Position numbers and translations under genes: made by a program
Shown: positions 14,989 through 25,699 of the stretch, piece after piece
Position numbering within the stretch: position 1 is the stretch's first letter
How the letters are laid out: each line of letters opens with the position of its first letter
The notes under the pieces: generated by a model
What the model saw: the letters and a program-made list of their open reading frames with translations, nothing else
Told to the model about the DNA's origin: nothing
Databases searched by the model: none
From: Fasciolopsis buskii
Lineage: Eukaryota > Platyhelminthes > Trematoda > Plagiorchiida > Fasciolidae
DNA length: 64,000 nt
Assembly (NCBI GenBank): GCA_008360955.1
Contig: LUCM01009357.1
Span: forward strand, 1 to 64,000
Direction: 5' to 3'

Positions 14989-15280
14989 CTAATTAGCTAG
15001 TTTCAGTCGATCTCTGTTGTCACGGACACACCATATAAAACCCATATATGTGTCCACAATCGCACTGCAGAAGAACGGTTGTGGCAATGAACATGAAGCA
15101 ACCAAGGTCCCTGCTATCTTCTCCTGGCATCTTAGACATACTGTTTCAGTAGGAAGCACCAAAAACGACAGGTATTTTAGTATCCCCCTTTGGAATAGAA
15201 AAGCGATACTCGAGAGCCCCTGTGCTGCTTGGACTGTATTTTGTGAATCAACTTCTCCCGGAGTTGCAGTCCTTGATCTC
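14989..15280 (-). CDS. Candidate 3' terminal exon, unknown protein
   Basis: On the minus strand a pyrimidine-rich stretch ends in the acceptor CATCTCATTCAG. It is followed by one base and then 96 open codons to a TAG. The peptide has four well-spaced cysteines (two in a CLRCQEK context) and ends DRLKLAN. No family was recognised. The opposite strand is also open over most of this span, which weakens the case, and no upstream exon was identified. It could be chance. Confidence 0.22.
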
Positions 15281-16966
15281 CTGAATGAGATGGTAGATTC
15301 AAGGACATACGGGTTCTTGAACATTTGTCGTTAAATAAAATTAGTATAAGTGAAAAGGATAATGAACTAATTAGTGAAGTCCTTGAATCGGAGACATGCT
15401 GCGTTTCTCGGGAGTGAGGGAGTTTATGAGAGTGAGCCAGGACCGGATAACGTAAAGTGTGGTTCAAGCAATCGAGTAATTAGCGCGTAACGTCCAATGT
15501 ACTTAGTAAATCTAAGTCCTGAAGCTAGTCATAGTTCTACGTGACTTGAGTTGTAATGGAATGTCGTGGTTGATGAGACTCGCTCAAATGAGTTAGATAT
15601 CCCGTGGTGGAATTATCCGTGGTTGCTTTGTCATGAAGCTAAAGTGCTTCACGGGGCCCGGGGTTGAAGAACAATGAGCAGTTCTAATACTCGATAGTCT
15701 GACTTTCTTTTTTCTGAGTCATAGGTGCCAGTATCGATTTAATGACTACCACACGCTACAACCACGTGGGCTTCTGAGGAGCAGCGAACTGTTTAATGGC
15801 TGACCTACTTTAGCATTCTAAAGTGGAAATAGGAGCAACTGCGATGGTCTGGTTAGGATATGATTGTTATAACTTTAGGATTTTGGCAAGTGTCTACACT
15901 AATATACGCAATTATTCTTGTACAAATATATGCATGAGTATTTAGTCGTTCCTCATCCCCGAAGGTTTTAAGTGGCGTATTTCGTAGACCGAGTTGTTGG
16001 TCTCTAAATTTACAAGATCATTAATCTCAGCCACTTGATCGCAGTCACTTCCTCTCCAACCTAGGAACAATCATAACTGCTTGGGTGATGGTTTAGTTAT
16101 TCACGTGAACAGATACAAACTATGGATTGAGGTTCAACTGTGACCTTCGAAAGCAACGTGACGTTGAAAATGTTCTACCACATTGGCGGTGAAATTGCGA
16201 TACCATTAAGCATAGCAAAAGTGGCCGTGTTGGTTTTGTGCACGTCTTTGAATTTCGAATCTGAACCTGAAACTTTAACTTTGGTCGTTCTAAATGGCTG
16301 GAAGAATTATTCTCACAAATGGACATGGAAATTTGTGTATGTTTCTTGTGTGTCTCTGTTCGAGAAGGTGCTTGGGCAAAATGGCTAGGTAGCCAATCCG
16401 AGGTGCCAAGAAGCACAATTCAGTCCGGATTATAATCACTGCAGACAGCCGAACAAATCCCAAGATGTTTTTTGATAACGGACCACCAAACGAATGACGA
16501 GGCCTTTTTAGTTGTGAGTGGTCTAGATCAATCTGAAACCGATACTTTGGTGCCATCAAGCTCAGTAACAATATACTCGTATGCAGCATCCGGCGATGTT
16601 AGAAGGCATGAAAATAGGGGTACTTAACCGTTCCGCTTGATTATTGTATATACTGTGCCTCAGATCTTGGCATCTCATCGTCTGAGGTTCACATCGACTT
16701 TCGAACAACGCTTGACCGCTTCGCATGACGACCGTTTTACCCAAAGTAGCAACGGAATACCCCTAATTAACCACCTGTTAGTCTCTCGGTTGTGTGACGC
16801 TTGTCTCCTGTCTTGTAGCTTCAATTATTTATGGACAAACCCACTTGTTGATTGCATACTCTGACTTTATTTACGGTCGGTTTTCCGCCACATATGTAAC
16901 CGCACTATCCTTGGGGTGAATATTACAAGATCCTTTCGCTATGACTCCATTCTCTGTCGGCATTAG
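15281..16966. other. No supported gene
   Basis: Overlapping open frames occur on both strands at 16120-16589, but none has a start codon or acceptor that fits. No repeat copy of this stretch was seen elsewhere in the window. Confidence 0.35.
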
Positions 16967-17173
16967 ATGTTCACTCTGGTGGGAACTGGGTTCGGCTTGT
17001 GCACTGCCGCCACGATGTTTGTCGCTTATCGAAAACATTGTTTACTGAGTTCGGAGATAAAATACTCAGTCTCGTTACCAGAAACGGCATCGATATTTAA
17101 AACAGCCAAAGAAATATATAAGCTTACAGAAAAGTCCTTCCAAAGCAATCAGCTACTGAAATGTTCTAAGTAG
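16967..17173 (+). CDS. Candidate terminal exon, small membrane protein
   Basis: A strong acceptor (CTCCATTCTCTGTCGGCATTAG) is followed directly by ATG and 68 open codons to TAG. The N-terminal part is a glycine-bearing hydrophobic segment (TLVGTGFGLCTAATMFVAYR), and the rest is a basic, probably helical tail ending LLKCSK. The GTGFGL core resembles the first membrane helix of MICOS10 (Mic10), where the family has a closely similar glycine motif. The second Mic10 helix is missing, so this is only a resemblance. The coding call rests on the acceptor and the membrane segment. Confidence 0.3.
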   Translation: MFTLVGTGFGLCTAATMFVAYRKHCLLSSEIKYSVSLPETASIFKTAKEIYKLTEKSFQSNQLLKCSK

Positions 17174-17759
17174 TTAAATGTGGAGTCGCGCAAGTAAACA
17201 CGGAGTGGTAGAACCGTGGACGTGCATCTACGACGACGACGATGAATCAAAAGATGGTAGCAGCAGCAGCAACAACAACAAAAACAACAGCAAAGACAAC
17301 AACGGCCACCTAAATGTTAGAACCAAAGCAACCTGAACTGAATTTTCAAGCAATAATAAGTGAAGTGTGATTGGTACAGAATTTGACATCATTTTGTACT
17401 CTTAGGCTTTGATCCAACGGCTACGGCCTAGTGCAGGGTAGAGAAACTTTCTGAAAAGTCTATAGCATATATGGGTAAAACTGCGGTTACTCAGGGGCTC
17501 AAATCACGTGAATTAGTGCAGCAGTTGGAGTTAGGTGAACATTTCTCGGCCGGATAGAAAAAAATACGAAGGAAATTTTTGTTTCTCACTAGAATCTCAT
17601 ATGAATCGCATGCGAAGCCATACTATTGAGAAGAAAAACCAATGCTTTCGGGTCTTGTGTCCCCGTTCTGAAGGTTAGTCCTGCCTGACCAAGGAAACCC
17701 TCCGACAAATCAGCATGTGATTCTTAAATGTATTTATCATTCATTCAAATCGATTCAAA
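17174..17759. other. No gene; CAA/CAG-rich patch
   Basis: The stretch 17230-17310 has short CGA, CAG and CAA runs. Nothing else is identifiable. Confidence 0.4.
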
Positions 17760-17774
17760 TAAGTGGGAGACTAA

Positions 17775-17905
17775 GAAAGGAGCGCAGCGCACTAGTATAG
17801 GGATACTTGGACAGAATCATACCGGGTACGCATACCTGAAGAGCGGCAATAGCTGCAAAACCGGCCGTGCGTTTCCGGAGCAATTTGTTCATTCATCCGT
17901 ATCGG
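17775..17905 (+). mobile_element. Retroelement terminal piece with hammerhead relic
   Basis: About 110 bases align with 40240-40375. The shared blocks include AGTATA, TTGGACA and then ACCGGGTACGCATACCTGA. The shared block surrounds a hammerhead-type fold in both copies, and similarity fades outside it. PLE-type retroelements carry such ribozymes in their terminal repeats, so this is probably a solo terminal fragment. No PLE coding sequence is adjacent. Confidence 0.55.
17823..17878 (+). ncRNA. Degenerate type I hammerhead ribozyme
   Basis: The order of parts is that of a type I hammerhead. GCATAC is the helix I 5' strand (17830-17835) and CTGAAGA the core (17836-17842). A 5-bp stem II, GCGGC with GCTGC and an AATA loop, follows at 17843-17856. 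The second core segment should read GAAA but reads AAAA (17857-17860), a loss of the invariant G12. The cleavage triplet expected as GTC reads GCC. Helix I keeps mostly paired bases (GTGCGT at 17867-17872) with one mismatch. With two invariant positions lost it should be inactive. The second copy at 40303 supplies the intact form. Confidence 0.55.
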
Positions 17906-18341
17906 AAAATTCCATGTCGATTTTCAATATCAAAGGCTTAAGAATTTGACTAATTTTGTAATGTTTCCCTCAGAGTGAGTTTGTGCCCATTCAATGAGGT
18001 GCATAAAGCAGGTGACTTACAATCAGTTGTTTGATCACAAACAATTATCGACAATTTGAATATGTTTCAAATCGAGAAAGGTCCACGTAACGCCAACTAC
18101 TCTGTCAGTTGACATGACCTTGCTCGAAAATTCAGCCGGGACGCGCCCCAAGAGTTCCTAGTGGGCCGGTTTACTCGATACTGCAACTGTTAATCAAGAA
18201 TCAGAAGCTGCTACATGATGCAATATCTGTTTGTACGAGCGCTTAGTTCGTGAATAGCGGCCATCGTGCGGCTGAAATAATCAACATTCAAAAGTGAGGA
18301 ACACTGAAAAGTAAAGTTTAACGAGTATGAAATGCACTCAC

Positions 18342-18523
18342 TTGCATCGTGCAAAAACCTAAGCCAAAGATAATGACTATGGAAGCTTTATTTATGCTGA
18401 TCACTTCGCATGTGCGTTGAAATAAAAAAAGTAATCCCGTGTCTGAGGCATACGTGAATGGCTTAACGGAGGTGCTAAGAAATATTTTCGTATCGCTCAA
18501 CTTCCATTGCGATAATTTCGTTG
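18342..18523 (-). CDS. Candidate internal exon, unknown membrane protein
   Basis: The acceptor CAGACTTCAG precedes 182 bases that are open in only one frame (two bases plus 60 codons). They end at a strong donor, CAA|GTGAGT. The peptide is mixed and ends in a hydrophobic run (ASIVIIFGLGFCTMQ). Both splice sites are good and the phase is defined (enters after one base, leaves in phase 0), but no partner exon was found. Unknown family. Confidence 0.28.
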
Positions 18524-18548
18524 CTGAAGTCTGAATTGTTCGTGTTAT

Positions 18549-18549
<1 letters not shown>

Positions 18550-18580
<31 letters not shown>
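18550..18580. repeat. (GAT)n microsatellite
   Basis: Ten GAT units followed by a diverged GAT/GAA tail. Confidence 0.9.
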
Positions 18581-19905
18581 CGGATGAAGATGAGAGGATG
18601 TTTGGCTGACTTTATATCGTTCTTACTGTGTGATTATTTAATGCACGGAATGGAACGTCGGTCGTTATGCTCCGTCAGTACTGATAGGTGACAAGACCCA
18701 AGGGAGCGTACTTTGACAACACTCGAACGTCGAATTTCAGTCAAGGCACTTGAGCACACACCGTCCTTTAAAAGGGCACGGCTGTCGCAAAAGTCCGTGA
18801 CGACAGAGCAAAGCTAGTAAACTCGTACGTGAGCGTGTAAGTTCAGTCAAATGGATCGACCATATTGATGGCCCAGTTGCATATCAGTACGTGAATGTCT
18901 AGGACAGCAAAACCGTTTGCTTGTCGCATATCTAGTCGCTTATCGATCGGAGCAAGAGATACATAAATCAAGTTCGGGGTTATCAAAATACAAACCAGCC
19001 ACACATTGACGCATACTGTTAATTTTGTTGTCAACACGAATACATAAAACAAGCATTCCCAAGCTTACATGCAATACTCCTTACGTTCATGAATGTGATC
19101 ATCTATTGTACTGTTATGAACATTCATCCAAAAACTCGATGGAGGGAAGGGGTCAAAATTTAGAGCAAAAGTACAGAAAAACAAAATTAAAATGCCAAGG
19201 GCTACTGTGTGCTTGTGTTGAACGGATGTTGAACATAATGATTAGGAGTTAAGCTTAAGGCTTTTAACAAGTGAACATTGAAAGGGGTAAAACAAGTTCG
19301 CAATGGGAGAAAATTACTCAAAACATGACAAATAGAAAAATAATTAAGAGCAAAAACTCAGGAAGAAGTTGGCGAAAAGTATTTACACTTACTTAGACAA
19401 AATCGGTTTTGAATTTCTGGGTTTTCACGGTGATAGACAGAATATTTTAATTGCAACGAGTTTACACGATTTGTAACACGGAATTCAATTTTCAATCAAC
19501 CAGTTCTCCGAATCTGTTTACATTTGGACCGCAAATCGGCGGAATTACGATGATTTTGAAATTACGCGTATTATATTAAACATGGTAAATTTGTGGGAAG
19601 GACTAGTGTCTTTCACAGGGGTGGTGCTAACGTCAAACAGGCGAAGGAAGAAAAGACCTAGTTGAAGTAATGATGTCATCCGTATAAGTCTCTGTTGAGT
19701 CAAACAAACAGGACCAATGGATGGACAAATCATAGCATTACACGATTGGATCGGATCATTTGCGTCCACTTCATCGTGTTTCAAAACTGTAATCGACAAT
19801 TTCTCCCGGGTGAAAGTAAATCCTTTGTGATGTACTTCAAAGTGATTGAAACAAGCGCAACTGGTGATCAATTGTCCACTCATTGTTATATTGTACTTAC
19901 TATAT

Positions 19906-20045
19906 CAGCGAAATAACTTTTCACGGAAAAGGGTCGCAGACAACAGAAGACTTCCAACTGAGAAGGCTGACTGCCGAGGCGAGAATTCGAACCTGAGGCA
20001 CTCACGTCCAAGTACTATGGCCCTCTCCGCTTGATCACCTACTGT
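19906..20045 (-). mobile_element. tRNA-derived SINE, old copy
   Basis: On the minus strand the polymerase III B box reads AGGTTCGAATTCTCGCC, and the following bases match the body of the SINE family seen eleven more times to the right. The A box region and the CCGCGGCC palindrome are eroded, and the A-rich tail is weak. It is the most diverged of the plain copies and the only one in the left 29 kb. Confidence 0.6.
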
Positions 20046-21015
20046 CCAGGACTCATGAACTAGTTAGCGTATGCGTCAGGACCGAAGGACTTAAGTAATG
20101 TTTGAAAATTGGATGCACCGCGTATTGATTTTTATTGTGGAAGACAATGTTAATAGCATTTTGGGGTTCATAGATGTACCAATTCTTGATCGTAGCAGAC
20201 GTTGAGATAAAGCACAGATTAAAGCAGTAGAGTTAATCAGTCCGGACAAACGGAACAGATGGTTCGACAGGGGCAGAATGGCTAGCAATTGGTGCGAGGG
20301 AAAGGTATTGTAATTGGCTTTGCGCCTGTATCTGATAGGGCTATCTGATTGGTTGTCGGTGGTTGCGTGATGCTGGATCATACCAGATCAATCGCGATCA
20401 ATACATAGACGTATATGTAGCCCGATCTTGCCAGACCAGAATGCATGTTATGCTATTGGCTACCAGCGGACAGCCGACACAGTGGCATGATCAAAAAGGC
20501 AAGAGTGTGGGTGCGTAAATAGAAGGCTGTCGTGGGCTGGCCCAAGCAATCAGGATTAACGGTCCGGATGTGACTAAAACCCCATCAACTAAATCGCGTG
20601 AAATGCATCGGACAAGATGGGCCAATCAAGGTGCGACCCGCAAAACCGATGAAATGATGGCAGTCACACGGAGCGCAATAATGCAAGCAAAGCGATCGAT
20701 AAATAGATGATTATTTTATTTAATAGATGAATAATTCTGTATACTGGACGGACGACAGCAATCTAGAACAGTATTCGGAACACAGAAACGATGATATGTG
20801 ACACTTGGTTAGTCACACATTAGAGGTCAATAGATTGTACACATACGTTGACGGATCTAGCCTCTGGATTCATAAATTTTGATAAAAAGCTGTCTTAGTA
20901 TATTGTTTTGTAGAACTGCTCGAGATGCTTTGAAACGGTCAATTTGATGACTAAAGATCGACAGACGCTTTTGTAGAGTCTGCTGCATCGGTTTCATGAA
21001 TTCAGTTAATTTCTT
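20046..21015. other. No supported gene; GC-richer patch
   Basis: Bases 20430-20700 have a composition unlike the flanks and may be an old element, but no second copy or motif was found. A minus-strand frame at 20091-20381 has no supporting signal. Confidence 0.35.
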
Positions 21016-21291
21016 TTAATGTTTTGTTTGGTATTGATTTCTAATTTCTTGCTGCCTTCTCTGATTTCGCATCCTGAAAGCAAAAGAATGCAGTTTGCTG
21101 AATTCAAGCTTTAAAAATCCAATTTCAGTTGTGTCAAAATTAATAAACTTGCAACCAACTTGGACAGCATTATCGATTGAAAAAGTTGTAGACGCGTTTT
21201 TATAGCCCTGCACGATGCTAGTCAGCGTTAAAGATACGTACATTACGATGCACGTTATTTTTTTACGAATTTCCTTATTGTGAGTCTTCAT
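21016..21291 (-). CDS. Small secreted or membrane protein candidate
   Basis: An ATG-initiated frame of 91 codons lies in AT-rich DNA. The N-terminus has the form of a signal peptide or signal anchor: a basic stretch (KTHNKEIRKK), a hydrophobic core (ITCIVMYVSLTLTSIVQG), then a mature part with an N-glycosylation site (NAS) and one cysteine. The C-terminus is strongly basic (MRNQRRQQEIRNQ). The frame is open for nine codons upstream to a possible acceptor (TTTTGACAG), so this could also be an internal or terminal exon. Unknown family. Confidence 0.35.
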   Translation of the reverse strand: MKTHNKEIRKKITCIVMYVSLTLTSIVQGYKNASTTFSIDNAVQVGCKFINFDTTEIGFLKLEFSKLHSFAFRMRNQRRQQEIRNQYQTKH

Positions 21292-21649
21292 CCAACCTTT
21301 TGGGATTGCATCTGTCAAAACACCAATCGTTTATATCCCCAAACCGTGACTATGGGATACTTTTATTTGAATGTGTCAGAATTGCACTAAACCAAAACGT
21401 GGGATCATATACTGACAAGCACACAGTCCAAACACGAGATTAAGTGAGAAAATCTACGGTATACATGAACAAGGAAAGAATTTTAACGTATTACGACCTG
21501 CATTCCTCGTATCCGTCAAGTTCCGGAGCGATGGGCATACACGGTTGACAAGTTCTAACGGGGATAAAATTGGTGTACAACTCTAACATAGTTTCTTAGT
21601 GATCGATTGGGCATTGATATCTCATAATGCACAAAATCGTGGAAACATG

Positions 21650-22520
21650 AAATCTGTTAGTATCAAGACGATAAAATATGGGGGAAATCAAAAACGAGAC
21701 GATTTGTTGTTTCGATAAGACTATACCTGGACGAACTAATTCACTAATCACAAAAAAGAAATCTAAATTTTTTTCGAAACTATCTACTACCTAGACAACT
21801 AGTTGAGATTTGGGCTAATGTCATATGGCGCCAATCAGACAAGTTTTTCTGGGAGATAAGTCCATGCTTCAAATTTTTGTGTTCAACGGAGTAATTTCGT
21901 CATCCTGAAGTTCTCGGTTCTACGCGAATGGCAAAAAACCAGACGTAGATTCATTGTATTTTTGACACTATGCTCAACATGTGATTTGACAGAACACATT
22001 TGGTCAGCTGATTTCGGTCACATCAGACCGCTGGTCATGCTGAACTAATTGCCTAACTTTCATGTCCACGTGCGGTTTAAACACCCAATTATTCTGACTT
22101 AGTTCGACGTGCCCAAACAAAATTCTATCCTAGGGGATGAACTGATCCGTTACAACAGTCGTGTTTAACGTGTTCCCCGTGGAATCGCGTGTTGCAACTG
22201 ATCTTGTGCTTGTACTGTGGTCCGAAATTCTTTCTCAGTTGATTATTGTTTGAAATTATCCGATTAGTCGTTTTTGAAGGAATGACAATAACTTACAAAC
22301 TATTAGTACACGATAATTTGCCGCATTTTCTTGCCAACTATACCATCTCCGTCCCAGTCGACGGGGGTTTTGTATAAGTCTATCTTCATGAATGTTAGTA
22401 TTGCCCGAGGTTCTATATCTGCTCCCGCGATCAAATTCTTGCTTATAACCAACCTTCTAAAACCAACATACAACCCACATCAATTTATTGTCAACCGGGA
22501 TACTCTTCGTTGTTCTTTAT
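21650..22520 (+). pseudogene. Decayed inverted copy of the 24.4-25.7 kb repeat
   Basis: Read on the plus strand, this stretch is a diverged copy of the minus strand of 24.4-25.3 kb. The clearest match is protein-level. Around 22370-22470 one frame reads YCPRFY, CS, DQ, L, Y, Q and SK at the same spacing as YCPRFYTCSGDQFLVYYQSSK in the other copy. A stop replaces the tryptophan before YCPRFY. Weaker matches include a KTRRRF segment near 21920, opposite KANRRAEIR. It has stops in every frame and cannot be functional. Similarity below about 21.9 kb is faint and the left border is approximate. Confidence 0.5.
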
Positions 22521-22745
22521 CTCGCTCTACTGTCTATCAAGCGATTTCCAAAGTCGAACCAGATTTGGTTGCGTTGCTGCTTAAAATGTTTCTGCCTGAT
22601 AACAAATCTCGGTTTGGAGTTTCATTAAGTTGTCTGTTTCAATGCTTAGAACGATTCTGTCACTCTTTCAGTTCTATCACATATCTCCAGGTTGAATTCT
22701 AGCGCGAGTTTTCTTCGTTCCACTGAATCACGTTCATGACTGAGT

Positions 22746-24190
22746 TTGTTCACAAATTCTTCGTTTTGTTGGTTTTCCCGTTGTATTCACACTTGGTTAG
22801 TCTGTGACAGGTGTGAAACGACTACAATATTCAGTGACTTAGTTGTTCCAGTGTCCAATAACGCAGCGTGATGCTCACGGATGCGTTCAGACAAGCACCT
22901 GGTCGTGCGGCCGATGTACATTGTTCAACAAGAACATGTGAATGAATATATGCAAAGCGGGGCTGCAGAATCAGGAACTTAGTCTTTCAACCGTGATGAA
23001 ACTACGAGGCGCGATTTGAACAATATTCGAGGCTTGACTGCATAAAATTGGTAGCGCTAGTCAGTCTTCGTATGGCTATCTCTGCTAGCGCATCACCTTT
23101 AAGTGGCAAAGATATGTATACTGGCTTTCTTTCTACCGTCGCCCTTCTAGGAACTTCCTTTTCTATCTCCAATATTTTATCAATTAATCTAATTGGGAAA
23201 CCAATTTCAGTAAATACTCTTCTGATCGTCTGCAGTTAATCTTCAAGAGTATCTTCTGTGCATATTCTTTTTGTCCTGGCAATCAGACATCTAAATAAGT
23301 TTCTCTTCATATTAAGAGGTACAGAGCTGTGAAAGTCGATGTATTGCCCAATCTACGTGGCTTTGCTGTGTATTGATCGCCGGATTGAGCCGTCTTCTCG
23401 ATGACCTAATTTTACCTCTAGGAATGCTATTTCATTGTTCAACTCTATCTATGTTGTAAATTTCATATTTGCGTGAACTGAGTTGAATTTATTCAGCAGT
23501 TGATTAGTTCTCGTCGAGGGGTTAAGTAGAAAGAAGATGTCGTCCACATAACGTCTGTATAAGTGGAATGCTTCTACTGACGACTCGAGTGGCCCACGTT
23601 CCAGCTTTGCCATGAAAATGTCGGCTAGTAATGGACCGAGTGGAGACTCCATTGCTACGACGTCCTTTTGGCGGTAAATTTGATTATTGAATTTAAACTG
23701 GACGTTGCAGGTACATAAGAACATTAGTTGTTTTAAGTCTGCTATTTGAAGACTTGTCGCTACGCTACTGTTATCGATATAGTCACAAAGGTATTCGATT
23801 GCTTTCGTGATCGGGACGTTGGTAAACAAGACTGTTTATCAGAACCCGTTTTGACAAATCACCTTTTCTCTGAATCTCGTCTTCATATTCAGGAAATTGG
23901 TCAAAATTTCATCCTTTGATTCCAGACCCGTTTATTCTCATCTTCTATTCCTTGGGCTGTAAACTCTTGAGATACTCGTCTACCTTTTTATCTTTTCCAG
24001 AAACCTACAGTCTTTCTATTTGTAAAAGCATACTCAGAATACGAAATTCTACCTGGATTTGTTTTCCTACTCTTCGGCTTAGTGATAGACCTTTTGACTA
24101 CGAGGTTGTGTCCATTTCACTCCAAATCGCTTTGTCTAATGGCAAATCCATCTGTTCCGGATATTTAACAGCCATTGTACGCAAATAAAA
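22746..24190 (-). mobile_element. Penelope-like retroelement, decayed
   Basis: On the minus strand the reverse transcriptase is clear at 23829-23449: LFTNVPI, MESPLGPLLADIFM and the catalytic YRRYVDDIFFL. The same frame continues as IAFLEVKLGHREDGSIRR and QYIDFHSSVP with in-frame stops, one of them replacing a conserved Trp in the family motif KATWTGQY. The region then runs, after a frameshift, into a GIY-YIG nuclease domain near 22980-22830 (YSFTCSC, MYIGRTTR, REHH). The RT N-terminal part with LPADKG and YGLPK is not recognisable in 23.85-24.19 kb. In this family the RT copies the element and the GIY-YIG domain nicks the target. Several stops and at least one frameshift make this copy dead. 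Confidence 0.85.
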
Positions 24191-24438
24191 TTGTAGTTAG
24201 AATTTAATAGAGAACATACACTGTAGGTTGGCGATTGCTTCCTAGACGGGAAGCTGTAATTTCACCGAGCCGACCCAATGGGGTTAGAATGTAACCCTCG
24301 GATGTGTGACTCGATGTGTGTCGCGAATTGGGGAGGCCAAGTTTGATGGAACAAGTAAACGGGCCATGCCCACGAAAACTGGGAAAAAATTCATGGTTCA
24401 ACTTTCGTGGTTTTTGTTTCGAAAGTGTGTTGCAAGCA

Positions 24439-24681
24439 TTACCGGAAAAACTGTGAATTAGGTTGCAGGTCGATTTTGGAAGATTGATAATAAACAAGAA
24501 ATTGATCGCCGGAACAAGTGTAAAACCTCGGGCAATACCAAAATTCAGGAAGCGCGTCTAAGAGAAAACTCCACCGAGTTGGATGGAGATTGTTTAGTGG
24601 CTGAGAAAACATGCCGTACACGGGACAAGAGTCAAGTGGAACCAGTACGAAGACAATTTCGACGGTATACTTTCTTGTCAA
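24439..24681 (-). CDS. Coding segment of an inverted repeat family
   Basis: This open frame of 80 codons is supported by comparison. It matches the plus strand of 22.3-22.5 kb at protein level (LPEF, YCPRFYTCSGDQ, YYQSSK), while the other copy has stops in the same alignment. It lies about 75 bases downstream of the three-exon model on the same strand and may be part of the same unit. No protein family was recognised. A transposon or a duplicated host gene would both fit. Confidence 0.35.
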   Translation of the reverse strand: MTRKYTVEIVFVLVPLDSCPVYGMFSQPLNNLHPTRWSFLLDALPEFWYCPRFYTCSGDQFLVYYQSSKIDLQPNSQFFR

Positions 24682-24756
24682 ACTCGGTCGGATTGTCAGT
24701 TCAGATGGGAATTGTGGGATCCAACGGATCAGTAGTGTGAAGACAGTTCATCGAGG

Positions 24757-25666
24757 TCATCCGTGTTGACTGTCATTTATGAAACCTTCACGGTGTTCAA
24801 AAATTGGATTGAGCCGGTAGACGACGATAATGATTCCGAATCTTTTGAAAGTGTAGAACTGTATTGGGACGGCGTCCAATGGTGTCAAAGTAACAGGGGG
24901 AAAAATTATTGACTGGGAGGAAGAGCAAAGTAACAGGATAGCATATTTCAACATGATTGCTATAGACTGTTCATTAGGTGCTACCGATTTTCGTTCAATC
25001 ACATCCCCTCCCCATTTAATCAAGAAAGTGCAGACAAAATGGCTTCTGTCTGGGGAACACAATTGTTCCTAACTAGTCATAATCAAATGTATTATCCAGG
25101 TCTGCTCAAGCTAAAGCTTACTTGTCTATTGTCCTGTCTGACGGACTCATTGTCGCTTCGTTGTTCTGTATGCCGAGCCTTATCTCGGCTCGTCTATTGG
25201 CTTTCAATCCGTCCACAAACCGGGGAGCGTAGCTGATTTCGTACTTGACCTCGGGCTTGTATTCGATCAGATTCAAAGCTTGTAGGTTGTTCAACTGAAG
25301 TCAAATGTCTTTGCCAGTCCAATCTGTTTTCCTGGGTATAAAGTAAAGTGGCTTTAAACATTCGGCATTCGCATGTAGTCTTCCCTTACAATAGGTAGAG
25401 TACCCTCTGGATCGAGTGGTATAGAAAACATGCGGTCTAAAATAAGTTGACAATCATGGCAGATTTGTGTTGAGAAAGATGTTTTAATGCAAAACCGGAG
25501 TAGGATAGGGTAGTGGTGGTGACATTCCCTTTTTGTGACGCAACTTCTTAGAATGAAATAACGTGCATACAAATAGGGAAAAATGAAGCAACTGACAGTT
25601 TGTGTCATCCTATCCCAAGCTCGCTGTCGAGCGTGCCGGTTCCATCTACGCTGACCACCCTCCAAG
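24757..25666 (-). CDS. Three-exon gene or element ORF, unknown protein
   Basis: Three open stretches join in phase on the minus strand. Exon 1 (25666-25390) has acceptor CCCTTGGCAG and ends in phase 0 at ATT|GTAAGG. Exon 2 (25294-25122) follows acceptor TTGACTTCAG and ends with two spare bases at GACAA|GTAAGC. Exon 3 (25045-24757) follows CCCCAGACAG, completes a lysine codon and runs to TGA. The introns are 95 and 76 bases. The joined peptide is about 247 residues. Landmarks are ICHDCQLILDR and LDPEGTLPI in exon 1, YEISYAPRFVDGLKANRRAE in exon 2, and FKRFGIIIVVYRLNPIFEH in exon 3. No family is recognised. An upstream exon is required, since exon 1 starts with a split codon. A decayed inverted copy at 21.65-22.5 kb shows this is a repeated sequence, so it may be a transposon with introns. 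Confidence 0.4.
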
Positions 25667-25699
25667 CTGCCAAGGGTTCGAAACAATTATGAACTGGGA

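Noticed and set aside
18843..19052. Frame resembling helices 6-7 of a rhodopsin-like receptor (VCILITPNLIYVSLA, NWAINMVDPF)
   Set aside because: The match is to loose motifs only, the frame stops right after DPF where the family has Y, and no other receptor helices were found nearby.
22331..22702. 123-codon plus-strand frame
   Set aside because: It lies in the decayed inverted copy, and the conserved peptide of that family is in a different frame with a stop.
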